From Ruminococcus sp. (GTDB lineage: Bacteria > Bacillota > Clostridia > Oscillospirales > Ruminococcaceae): 8,165 nt of DNA. The position numbers and the translations under genes were made by a program. The notes under the pieces were generated by a model, which was given only the letters and a program-made list of their open reading frames with translations, had not been told where the DNA came from and did no database searches. Shown here one piece after another: positions 1 through 5,962 of this stretch. Positions within the stretch are counted from its first letter, which is position 1. Every line of letters begins with the position of its first letter. The DNA lies in the NCBI GenBank assembly GCA_024697705.1, contig JAILFF010000178.1:1-8165 (forward strand), written 5' to 3'.

Positions 1-19
1 CGAACGGTTTAACAATTAT

Positions 20-136
20 TGTAGGGGCGCACTGCACGAACTACGGCTCGTGCCCGTGTGCGCCCGTTTGTAGACATCGCGCCCATTTGGGAACAATGTG
101 CCTATCCGCGGGCGCACACATAGGTGCGCCCCTACA
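20..136. repeat. Nested palindromic intergenic repeat element with 13-bp perfect terminal inverted repeats
   Basis: The ends are TGTAGGGGCGCAC (20-32) and its exact reverse complement GTGCGCCCCTACA (124-136). A second perfect 11-bp pair lies inside it (GTGTGCGCCCG at 56-66 with CGGGCGCACAC at 109-119). A small hairpin sits between the left arms (GCACGA at 34-39 with TCGTGC at 48-53). As single-stranded nucleic acid the whole 117 bp could fold into a branched structure. No protein is evident in it. Repeats bounded by TGTAGGGGCG are, from memory, common between genes in Clostridia; the class (MITE-like or REP-like) is inferred. Confidence 0.75.
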
Positions 137-157
137 TATAAATCGCCCCCGAAAATA

Positions 158-198
158 TTTGTAGGGTCAACGGCGGGGGCAAGCCCCCGCCCTACAAA
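158..198. repeat. Second palindromic repeat, TGTAGGG-bounded hairpin
   Basis: TTTGTAGGG (158-166) pairs with CCCTACAAA (190-198). The centre is a very strong G+C hairpin, GCGGGGGC (173-180) with GCCCCCGC (183-190), and an AA loop. The two pairings share base 190, so they form one long imperfect stem with a bulge on the left arm (167-172). Its ends share TGTAGGG with the larger element 22 bp away, so the two are probably related. The rest of 1-240 holds no supportable gene. Confidence 0.7.
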
Positions 199-251
199 AT
201 CAGCATACAATCAATTTCTGAACAATAATGTCGTTTACTAAACTCTTCAGT

Positions 252-291
252 AAAAAAGTCCGCACAGAGCCCGTCGTTGTTCTCCGTGCGG
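252..291 (-). terminator. Intrinsic terminator of the zinc operon
   Basis: On the minus strand a 10-bp stem CCGCACGGAG / CTCTGTGCGG (282-291 and 260-269, one G-U pair) encloses a 12-nt loop and is followed by ACTTTTTT (252-259). It lies just after the stop codon of the GTPase gene. The plus strand also has a T-run after the stem (294-299), so it could work in both directions. Confidence 0.85.
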
Positions 292-300
292 TGTTTTTTG

Positions 301-1413
301 TTATACTGCGGGTTCGAGGCACTCTTCGAGCATTCTGACTATCTCCGATTTCTCAAAGCCCTTGCCTATCACGACGAGCTGATTGATGCGGTCGCCGTAC
401 TTCTCGTCCCAGTCGTCTTTCAGGTCGGGGAAGGCTTCAAACATCGCTTCGAGCTCGTCGGCAGGATAGCTCGCCATCCATTCGTTCAGCTGAGTGAGAG
501 CGCAGTTCCGCCCCGCCTGCTCGAAAAGCTGGATATGCTCCTCGTCGTCGGAGAACCATATGTAGCCCTTCGTGCGGATAAGCTCCTTCGGATAGTTCCC
601 AGCGAACTTCTCGAACCTCTCGCGGTTGAAGGGGCGGCGCTCCTCAAAGGCGAAGGACGATATGCCGTATTCGTCCACGCAGGCCGCGGATTCTTCGGGG
701 TCGTTGGCTTCGAGGGCACGCTGTATCGCCGAGGAATCGAGCACCTCGTCGTAGTTGAACTCCTTCCCGTGCATGATGAGGGAGGCGTCTATACCGCCGT
801 GTACCGCGGGTATCATCGGCGCTTTCGTCTGATAATCGCGCAGGACTTTCTTCACCTCGTCAAGCTGTTCGGGCGTCAGGAGGTCGGTCTTGTTCAGGAT
901 TATCATGTTGCAGAATTCTATCTGGTCGATGACGAGGTTCACGATGTCGTCCTCCTCGCGCTCCTCCTCGTCGGTGAGCTCGCCCAGAAACTCGCGGTAG
1001 ATGCGGTCGGTGTCCACTACCGAGACTATCGAGCTTAAGTAAACATTTGTGTCGGGGTTGTCCTCCTGATAGGCAAGGAAAGACCCCGCTATCGCCGACG
1101 GCTCGCTTATGCCCGACGCTTCGACGAATATCGCTTCGATGTCGGGCTCGTTCGAGATGCGCTCGATCTGTGCTATAAATTCGTCACGGAGCGTGCAGCA
1201 GATACAGCCGTTCTGCATTTCGACCATCTCGACCTCGATGACGTTCCTGCACTTGCCCTCCTTGCCGAGGATAGCCGCGTCGATATTGATGCTGCCCATA
1301 TCGTTGACGATGAGCGCTATCCGCCGCTGTTCCTGTTCGAGGAGCTTCTGCATAAGGGTGGTCTTGCCCGAGCCGAGATAGCCCGTTATCAGTATTATCG
1401 GTTTCTTTTTCAT
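301..1413 (-). CDS. G3E-family (COG0523/CobW-type) metallochaperone GTPase, probably zinc
   Basis: This 370-residue cytosolic GTPase probably uses GTP to insert or redistribute a metal, most likely Zn(II), in client proteins. Visible motifs are a P-loop GYLGSGKT (11-18), the family's metal-binding CxCC as GCICC (69-73), a Walker B-like VEASG (97-101) and the guanine-specificity motif NKTD (174-177). A CobW C-terminal region runs from about residue 248 to 368. It lacks the long histidine stretch seen in some members. The ATG is supported by GGAGG eight bases upstream; that site overlaps the stop codon of the upstream zinc lipoprotein gene, leaving a 13-bp gap and implying translational coupling. 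Family membership is clear; zinc rather than cobalt or another metal is inferred from the neighbour and the Zur-like operators. ZagA/YciC-type proteins of Bacillus are relatives. Confidence 0.92.
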   Translation of the reverse strand: MKKKPIILITGYLGSGKTTLMQKLLEQEQRRIALIVNDMGSINIDAAILGKEGKCRNVIEVEMVEMQNGCICCTLRDEFIAQIERISNEPDIEAIFVEASGISEPSAIAGSFLAYQEDNPDTNVYLSSIVSVVDTDRIYREFLGELTDEEEREEDDIVNLVIDQIEFCNMIILNKTDLLTPEQLDEVKKVLRDYQTKAPMIPAVHGGIDASLIMHGKEFNYDEVLDSSAIQRALEANDPEESAACVDEYGISSFAFEERRPFNRERFEKFAGNYPKELIRTKGYIWFSDDEEHIQLFEQAGRNCALTQLNEWMASYPADELEAMFEAFPDLKDDWDEKYGDRINQLVVIGKGFEKSEIVRMLEECLEPAV

Positions 1414-1426
1414 ATCAGCGTCCTCC

Positions 1427-3100
1427 TTAGCCGAGATCGGCTTTCATCGTGTCGTAATTCTGCTGCATCAGCGAGAGGTAGGTCGTTCCCGCGGCTATCT
1501 GCTCCTTCGATACCGACTGCACCGAATTCAGCACGGCGATGTTCATATCCTTAGCCTTTGTCGCGCCGATTATCGACTGCGCTATCCTGCCGTCGGAATT
1601 TTCTATCGTGTAGATGGTATCGCTGCCCAGCTCGTCGGCTTTGCCCGCGAGGAAGGCTATCGTCTCGAAGCTTGCTTCGGTCTCGGCGGAGCAGCCGACG
1701 AACGCCGCGTAGTAGTCTATGCCGTAATCATCAACCAAATATCTGAACGGGAAGCGGTCGCCGAAGATGAGCGTAGTATCTCCCGCGCTTTCGATAAGCG
1801 TCTTAAAGTCGCTGTCGAGGCTGTCGAGCTTTGAAACGTAAGCGTCGAGATTCGCCTTGTAGCCGTCGGCACCCGCGGGGTCGAGCGACGCGAGGTCGCT
1901 TTCTATCTGTGCGCAGAGCACCTCGGCGTTTTTGAGCGAGAGCCATACGTGCTCGTCGTATTCTGCCTCGCCTTCCTCGTGCTCGTGTTCGTGCTCTTCG
2001 GATTTGCCGTGATCGTGTCCGCTGAGGACGTCAAGCGCTTCTTCGCCGCTCAGCCCCGCGGGGATAAAGAACGGATTGTAGGTGAAGCCCGCAAGCGCCG
2101 ATTCAATGTCCGCGCCGTCGCCGTAATAGATGTGGAAATGCCGGGCTTTGGCAGGTTCATGACCGTGGTCGTTGAACACTACGTATTTCGGGCTGTCTCC
2201 CGATACCGCTTCGTACTGATAGCGCACCGCGTGGATATCGCCGTCGTCGGCAAGGACGGGAGTGAAGCCCGTGTATTTATACTCGCCGCTCTTGTTCGAG
2301 CCGTCGGCAAAGGTGAATTCGATCTTCGAGCCATCGACCGAAACGGCGGTCAGGTCGCAGCCCCATTTTTTCGCCAGTTCTTCGCGAACCTCGTCTTCGG
2401 GCTCGCCGTGTTCTTCGGCGTGGTCTTTTACATATTCTTCAAGCTCGCCCGCTTCGAGAAGGGGATAGAGCGACTGCCAGCTGCCCGCAAAGTCCGAAAG
2501 CTCCCTGTCCTTTATATCCGATTCCTCGATCTCGGCGTGCTCATGTTCATGGTCGTGATCGTGACCCTGCATACCCTCTTTGAGCTCCTCGACCTTCGCC
2601 TTGTCGCCCATTACCTCCATGAGGTTTACGACCCTCATATCCTTGTTGGCGGCTTCGGCGAGAGCGCCCTCGACCCACTCGTCGGACTCGCCGCCCACGC
2701 AGACGAACAGGTCGCAGGAGGATATCTTCGCGATATCGGCGGCGGTAGGCTGATAGCTGTGCAGATCGACGCCGTTGTCAAGTAAATAGGTCAGCTCGAC
2801 GTTCGCGTTATCGCCGACGATCTCGCGCACCCAGTCGTACTCGGGGAAGATGGTGCAGACGACGCTGAGCTTCTTTGCGCCGTCATCGGCTTTGCTGTTT
2901 TTTCCGTCGGTCTTAGCCGAAGCGGATTTGTTTTCTGCGGTAGTCGAAGCGCCCTGATCGCCCCGATCGCCCGAATCGCCCGAATCGCTGCCGACCGCGT
3001 TTTCACCGCAGCCCGAAGCGCAGAGCATCATCGAAACGGAGAGCACCGCCGCGAGTATTCTTTTCATCTTACCGAACTTATTCCCATTCAAAACATTCAT
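1427..3100 (-). CDS. znuA: Zinc ABC-transporter substrate-binding lipoprotein, ZnuA domain with an inserted ZinT domain
   Basis: This 557-residue lipoprotein should capture Zn(II) at the outer face of the membrane and deliver it to an ABC permease. Residues 12-31 form a lipoprotein signal peptide ending CASGC (Cys31), followed by a Ser/Gly/Asp-rich linker. The ZnuA N-lobe spans about 76-178 with ligand-type VDLHSY (His114). A His-rich segment (180-188) follows, then a whole ZinT domain (about 195-360): the GSWQSLYPLL motif at 206-215 and Zn-ligand-type DH...HFH (His312, His321, His323). A second His-rich stretch (362-374) precedes the ZnuA continuation DEHVWLS (His384), and the C-lobe runs to the end. 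In AdcA-type fusions ZinT normally follows ZnuA; here it sits inside the ZnuA loop. The usual third histidine appears replaced (GDRFPFRY, 447-454). The first ATG is chosen because GGAGG lies seven bases upstream. First gene of an operon with the G3E GTPase; no permease or ATPase gene is nearby. Confidence 0.92.
   Translation of the reverse strand: MNVLNGNKFGKMKRILAAVLSVSMMLCASGCGENAVGSDSGDSGDRGDQGASTTAENKSASAKTDGKNSKADDGAKKLSVVCTIFPEYDWVREIVGDNANVELTYLLDNGVDLHSYQPTAADIAKISSCDLFVCVGGESDEWVEGALAEAANKDMRVVNLMEVMGDKAKVEELKEGMQGHDHDHEHEHAEIEESDIKDRELSDFAGSWQSLYPLLEAGELEEYVKDHAEEHGEPEDEVREELAKKWGCDLTAVSVDGSKIEFTFADGSNKSGEYKYTGFTPVLADDGDIHAVRYQYEAVSGDSPKYVVFNDHGHEPAKARHFHIYYGDGADIESALAGFTYNPFFIPAGLSGEEALDVLSGHDHGKSEEHEHEHEEGEAEYDEHVWLSLKNAEVLCAQIESDLASLDPAGADGYKANLDAYVSKLDSLDSDFKTLIESAGDTTLIFGDRFPFRYLVDDYGIDYYAAFVGCSAETEASFETIAFLAGKADELGSDTIYTIENSDGRIAQSIIGATKAKDMNIAVLNSVQSVSKEQIAAGTTYLSLMQQNYDTMKADLG
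2951..2986 (-). repeat. Four 9-bp tandem repeats in the lipoprotein linker
   Basis: Four 9-bp units (plus strand: GCCCTGATC, GCCCCGATC, then GCCCGAATC twice) encode Asp-Ser-Gly twice, Asp-Arg-Gly and Asp-Gln-Gly at residues 39-50. This is just after the lipid-anchored cysteine. Gain or loss of units keeps the frame and only changes the tether length. Confidence 0.8.
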
Positions 3101-3107
3101 AATAAAA

Positions 3108-3145
3108 CCTCCGACACGGCAATTTTTCCGGATCCCAAGCCGTGT
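3108..3145 (-). promoter_or_regulatory. Leader hairpin next to the znuA ribosome binding site
   Basis: In the znuA leader, ACACGGC (3139-3145) pairs perfectly with GCCGTGT (3114-3120), leaving an 18-nt loop. One base later comes the GGAGG ribosome binding site (3108-3112), seven bases before the ATG. The hairpin could influence ribosome access or transcript stability. It matches no riboswitch class I recognise. Confidence 0.45.
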
Positions 3146-3163
3146 TACTTTTCCTGTATTTTT

Positions 3164-3176
3164 GAGAGTAACTCTC
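3164..3176. promoter_or_regulatory. Putative Zur/Fur-family operator, promoter-proximal copy
   Basis: The palindrome GAGAGTAACTCTC (six bases each side of a central A) begins eight bases downstream of the znuA -10 box, so it overlaps or just follows the expected transcription start near 3178. A repressor here would block transcription. The form resembles Fur-family boxes (inverted repeats around one central base). Assignment to Zur is inferred from the zinc genes it precedes; a MarR-type AdcR cannot be excluded, though its known site differs. Confidence 0.6.
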
Positions 3177-3184
3177 GATTTGGA

Positions 3185-3213
3185 ATTATATCACTTTTCA
3201 CGCGATACGTCAA
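3185..3213 (-). promoter_or_regulatory. Sigma-A promoter of the znuA-GTPase operon
   Basis: On the minus strand a -35 box TTGACG (3208-3213) and a perfect -10 box TATAAT (3185-3190) are separated by exactly 17 bp. The predicted start near 3178 gives a leader of about 78 nt. The promoter lies between two copies of a Zur-like palindrome. Confidence 0.88.
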
Positions 3214-3247
3214 CCGCCTGCGCCGAAGTTTTACACAAAGTTCACAT

Positions 3248-3264
3248 TTGAGAGTAACTCTCAA
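3248..3264. promoter_or_regulatory. Putative Zur/Fur-family operator, upstream copy
   Basis: TTGAGAGTAACTCTCAA is a perfect 8-1-8 palindrome containing the same 13-bp core as the promoter-proximal site. The two centres (3170 and 3256) are 86 bp apart, about eight helical turns. This copy lies upstream of the -35 box, so it could help two repressor dimers cooperate or loop DNA. Confidence 0.6.
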
Positions 3265-3280
3265 TTCTACGGAAACATTG

Positions 3281-3306
3281 AAAAGAGCCCGAGTTTCCCC
3301 GGGCTC
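3281..3306 (-). terminator. Intrinsic terminator of the uxu operon
   Basis: On the minus strand GAGCCCG (3300-3306) pairs with CGGGCTC (3285-3291) around an 8-nt loop and is followed directly by TTTT (3281-3284). It starts ten bases after the uxuB stop codon. The short T-run makes it a moderate rather than strong terminator. Confidence 0.8.
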
Positions 3307-3315
3307 AGAAATTGT

Positions 3316-4917
3316 TTATTCTACTGCTTTTTCGAGCGTCTTTCTTACCGCGCCTTTTCCTGCGAGCATCGCGTTTAAGTCTGCGATTATCGTTTCGGCA
3401 AGACCAGCCTTCACAAGGTCGGTGCCGAAGAGCGTGCTGTTGGCAAGAAGTCCCATCACTGCCGCGCTGTCAGCCGTTTTGCCGAACCAATCGGGACGAA
3501 CTGTCTCCGAAAGCTCGGAAAGCATTGGGTCGGGGCTTCGCTCGAAGCTCTCGCCGTTGTCGTCGATGCCTGTCAGATAGCGTATCCATGCCGCTATAAC
3601 AAGCGGTATAAGACGCAGCTTGCCCGCTTCGCCGCGCTTTTCGTATGCAGAGATCGTTCCGCCGAAGCGAATTGCCAGCTTCTGGCTCGTGTCGGTGGCT
3701 ATCCTCTGCGGGGTGTCGGGGAGGTTCGCGTTCGGCAGGCGCTCGGTCAGCACCTCGTTTAAGAAGTCCCGCGGCGAGATTATCTTCGGGTCAACCACGA
3801 CGGGCAAGCCCTCCGTGAAGCCCAGTCCGTAAACGAGCTTTTTGAGCGCGGGGTCGCCCATTTCGTCCGAGATTTTCGTAAATCCGAGCAGACAGCCGAA
3901 CACCGCAAGCGCCGTATGCAGCGGGTTCAGGCAGGTCATGACCTTCATTTGCTCGGAGCGCCCGACGGTCTCGCGGTCGGTCATGTACACGCCCGCCTTT
4001 TCGAGCGGCGGTCTGCCGTTCGGGAAGTTGTCCTCGATGACGAGGTACTGCGGCATTTCGGCGTTGACAAAGGGCGCTATGAAGGTGTTCCGCTTGGTGA
4101 CGATGGGCTCGATTTCCTCCACGCCTGCCGCCGTCAGCTCGTCGGCGATGTTCTGCGCGGGGCGGGGAGTTATCTTGTCGATCATGCTCCACGGGAAGGA
4201 AACCTTTGTTTCGTCCGAAGCGTAATCAAGGAAAGCCTTCTCCGCCAAACCTTTGTTCACCCAACCTTTGATGACAAATAGTACACTCTCGCAGAGCTTT
4301 CTGCCGTTCTCGCTGCAATTGTCCATGCTGACGAGCGCAACAGGCTTCGCGCCCGCACGGAAGCGCTCGTAAAGAAGCGCCGCCGTCACGCTCATTGCGG
4401 ATATATGTTCGCCCGAAGGACCCGCTTCGATGTCGCTTTTGACGAAATCAAAGACCTCGCCGCCGATGCCGCGCACCGCGTAGCCCTTCTCCGTAATGGT
4501 ATAGCTTACCATTTTGAGGGAATCCGAGCGGGCACATTCTTTGAGCCGCAAAAGCCCCTCGCCCGTCGATTCGTCCGCTTCGGCAATGCCCGCGATGACG
4601 CGCAGGTACCTGTCGCCCGAAGCCCTCAGCCCCGCAAGCAGAGCGAGGTTATCGTAAGGCTTGTAGATGCGCTCGATTATCTCGGGGTCGTGCGAACCCG
4701 CCGCGATTATGCCCGTTTGCAGCTCGTCCTTGCCGAGAAGCTCGTCCGCAAGGCAGGCGATGTAGCCGCGAAAGATGTTCCCCGCGCCGAAGTGTATCCA
4801 TTCGGGCGAAGCTTTCGTGTTTTCGCGCACCTTTTCGATGTCGAAACCGGGCATGACAAAGCCCTTGCCGAGCCATTTTTCCCGTTCGTTTTTAATGCTT
4901 TGAAGCGTAAGTCTCAT
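3316..4917 (-). CDS. uxuB: Fructuronate reductase (D-mannonate oxidoreductase), mannitol dehydrogenase family
   Basis: This cytosolic NAD-dependent enzyme interconverts D-fructuronate and D-mannonate, the step before mannonate dehydratase in glucuronate breakdown. It belongs to the polyol-specific long-chain dehydrogenases. Counting from the ATG at 4917 (533 residues), the nucleotide-binding turn is HFGAGNIFRG (42-51), followed by SMDNCSENG (197-205), the domain-junction motif SMIDKITPRP (244-253) and the catalytic Lys-Asn-His set in KVMTCLNPLH (Lys325, Asn331, His334). An ATG at 4923 would add two residues, but AAGG lies only one base before it and seven bases before the ATG at 4917, so 4917 is preferred. 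That AAGG overlaps the stop codon of the GNAT-RelB gene, implying coupling. Tagaturonate reductase or mannitol dehydrogenase are family alternatives; uxuA in the same operon favours UxuB. Confidence 0.9.
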   Translation of the reverse strand: MRLTLQSIKNEREKWLGKGFVMPGFDIEKVRENTKASPEWIHFGAGNIFRGYIACLADELLGKDELQTGIIAAGSHDPEIIERIYKPYDNLALLAGLRASGDRYLRVIAGIAEADESTGEGLLRLKECARSDSLKMVSYTITEKGYAVRGIGGEVFDFVKSDIEAGPSGEHISAMSVTAALLYERFRAGAKPVALVSMDNCSENGRKLCESVLFVIKGWVNKGLAEKAFLDYASDETKVSFPWSMIDKITPRPAQNIADELTAAGVEEIEPIVTKRNTFIAPFVNAEMPQYLVIEDNFPNGRPPLEKAGVYMTDRETVGRSEQMKVMTCLNPLHTALAVFGCLLGFTKISDEMGDPALKKLVYGLGFTEGLPVVVDPKIISPRDFLNEVLTERLPNANLPDTPQRIATDTSQKLAIRFGGTISAYEKRGEAGKLRLIPLVIAAWIRYLTGIDDNGESFERSPDPMLSELSETVRPDWFGKTADSAAVMGLLANSTLFGTDLVKAGLAETIIADLNAMLAGKGAVRKTLEKAVE

Positions 4918-4926
4918 GCTCATACC

Positions 4927-5214
4927 TTATTTTGTGATGTTGTCGAAGAAGTCCTTTGCCTGCTTCATGCCGTCGTTGAACATATTCTGCACCTTTTCGG
5001 CAACGGTGTCGGGCTTCGCGCCCGGGATATTTGCGCCCGCGGCGGGTTCGCCCTTCATCATGTTCATCGAGAAGGGAAGTCCCTTTTCGGCAACAGAGCG
5101 CTTTAAGAAGATCTGCAAGGCAGTCTCCATGTCAAGCCCCAGCATACTGAAAAGCATCTCAGCCTTAGCCTTTGTTTCCGCGTCGATCCTGAAAGTTACG
5201 GTCGTCTCGTTCAT
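4927..5214 (-). CDS. Possible independently translated RelB/DinJ-like protein (internal start)
   Basis: An in-frame ATG at codon 219 of the fusion gene would yield a 95-residue protein starting MNETTVTFRIDAE, exactly where a free RelB/DinJ antitoxin normally begins. It is preceded by a perfect AAGGAGG with 8-nt spacing, a better site than the one at the fusion's own start. The 50 or so bases before it are AT-rich and resemble a former intergenic leader. I infer either two products from one message or a recent fusion that kept the old start. A stand-alone antitoxin would normally bind a partner toxin, and none is visible. Confidence 0.5.
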   Translation of the reverse strand: MNETTVTFRIDAETKAKAEMLFSMLGLDMETALQIFLKRSVAEKGLPFSMNMMKGEPAAGANIPGAKPDTVAEKVQNMFNDGMKQAKDFFDNITK

Positions 5215-5868
5215 TTTGTTTTCCTCCTTAGATTTGTCAGAAATGTCATTCTTTATAATATCAACGTTCTGCGAAGTGCTCCGCACGGGCTGTTCGGCAG
5301 GCTGTGCAGCACCCTGTGCAGTGCCCTGAGCAGTGTCAAGAACAGAGCTTGACGAAGCGCTCTGTGCCGCCGTTTTCCGAAAGACCTTCTCCATGTACCC
5401 GCAGGTAAAGGGAAAGAAGTCGAACTTGACAGTGTTCGTGTGGACGAAGCCCTTGTCCTCGTACCACTTGCGCAGAACGATGTTTTCTTCAACGATGCCG
5501 ATGTTCATTTTGATGCTGCCCGCTTTTTCGGCGCGTTTCAGGCAGTCTTCGAGAAGCTCCGTGCCGATACCCAGATGCCTGAATTCGGGCAGAACGCAGA
5601 GGTTGTTCATCTCGCATTCGCCGTTATCCGAAACGAGCAGCGAGTAGCAGCCGATGAGCTTCGGGTACTCTCCGTCGGAAAAGAAGCCGTACATCTGCCG
5701 TTTTTCGTGTTCGAGCTGATAGTCGAGCCGCGTCTCGGTCATCGCAAAAGCCGTGAACCGCGGGGCGTTCTGCTGTGTAAAGCCAAATTCCTTGGCAACG
5801 GTCATGAAGCTCTCGCGGATAACTTTTGTCGCTTCGGGAATGATGTCCCTGCTTATCTCCTTTATCAT
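4927..5868 (-). CDS. Fusion of GNAT N-acetyltransferase and RelB/DinJ-type ribbon-helix-helix domain
   Basis: This 313-residue protein has two unrelated parts. Residues 1-163 are a complete GNAT acetyltransferase, with the acetyl-CoA-binding motif RHLGIG (97-102) after beta-strand NNLCVLP, and the late motif LRKWYEDKGF (132-141). Residues 219-268 resemble RelB/DinJ antitoxins: a short beta-strand TVTFRIDAETKAKAE, then the helix pair MLGLDMETALQIFLKR and ending EKGLPFSM. A linker (164-218) rich in Ala, Ser and Gln joins them, and a predicted amphipathic C-terminal helix (about 287-313) follows. The acyl acceptor is unknown. No RelE/YafQ-type toxin gene is adjacent. The gene sits 75 bp after uxuA, and its stop codon overlaps the uxuB ribosome binding site. 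The ATG at 5868 has a modest AAGGG-type site upstream. An internal start at 5214 may also be used. The domain calls are good; the fusion's role is unknown. Confidence 0.82.
   Translation of the reverse strand: MIKEISRDIIPEATKVIRESFMTVAKEFGFTQQNAPRFTAFAMTETRLDYQLEHEKRQMYGFFSDGEYPKLIGCYSLLVSDNGECEMNNLCVLPEFRHLGIGTELLEDCLKRAEKAGSIKMNIGIVEENIVLRKWYEDKGFVHTNTVKFDFFPFTCGYMEKVFRKTAAQSASSSSVLDTAQGTAQGAAQPAEQPVRSTSQNVDIIKNDISDKSKEENKMNETTVTFRIDAETKAKAEMLFSMLGLDMETALQIFLKRSVAEKGLPFSMNMMKGEPAAGANIPGAKPDTVAEKVQNMFNDGMKQAKDFFDNITK
5223..5229 (-). promoter_or_regulatory. Perfect internal Shine-Dalgarno site in the fusion gene
   Basis: AAGGAGG on the minus strand ends eight bases before the in-frame ATG at 5214. 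Its sequence and spacing are ideal, and it decides whether the RelB-like part is also made alone. Confidence 0.7.
5290..5337 (-). repeat. Four imperfect 12-bp repeats encoding the fusion linker
   Basis: The plus strand shows CTGTTCGGCAGG, CTGTGCAGCACC, CTGTGCAGTGCC and CTGAGCAGTGTC in tandem. They encode Ala/Gln-rich four-residue units (TAQG, TAQG, AAQP, AEQP) at residues 179-194. The 12-bp unit keeps the reading frame, so the linker may have grown by slippage. Confidence 0.7.
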
Positions 5869-5936
5869 TTTGTATCATCACCCTTTCCGAAAAGATAAAA
5901 CATATCGGTTTGCAAAACTGAACCGCTTATCTGTTA

Positions 5937-5962
5937 TTATCTTTTATCTTTTATCTTTTATC
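5937..5962 (-). repeat. 7-bp tandem repeat across the uxuA stop codon
   Basis: Three perfect TTTTATC units (5942-5962, plus strand) follow a partial one (5937-5941). On the coding strand the GATAAAA units encode the UxuA tail and supply its TAA stop (5944-5946). The rest of the 75-bp gap to the next gene (5869-5943) shows no convincing promoter or terminator. Confidence 0.8.

Noticed and set aside
1..240. CRISPR array or small RNA gene in the repeat-rich left end
   Set aside because: The repeats are two dissimilar palindromes, not regularly spaced direct repeats, and no promoter for an RNA gene is evident.
277..1038. Long open frame on the plus strand opposite the GTPase gene (and a similar one at 1949-2785 opposite znuA)
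   Set aside because: The minus-strand frames have unmistakable family motifs and ribosome binding sites. The plus-strand frames lack recognisable domains and arise from G+C-rich codon bias.
4927..5868. A complete type II toxin-antitoxin locus
   Set aside because: The RelB/DinJ-like part has no adjacent RelE/YafQ toxin, and the GNAT domain does not clearly match the TacT/AtaT toxins, so only the fusion itself is reported.
5937..5962. Phase variation of UxuA through the 7-bp tandem repeat
   Set aside because: Reading the coding strand with one unit fewer or more gives the same last residues and the same TAA, because the stop is formed within the repeat. Slippage would therefore be silent for the protein.
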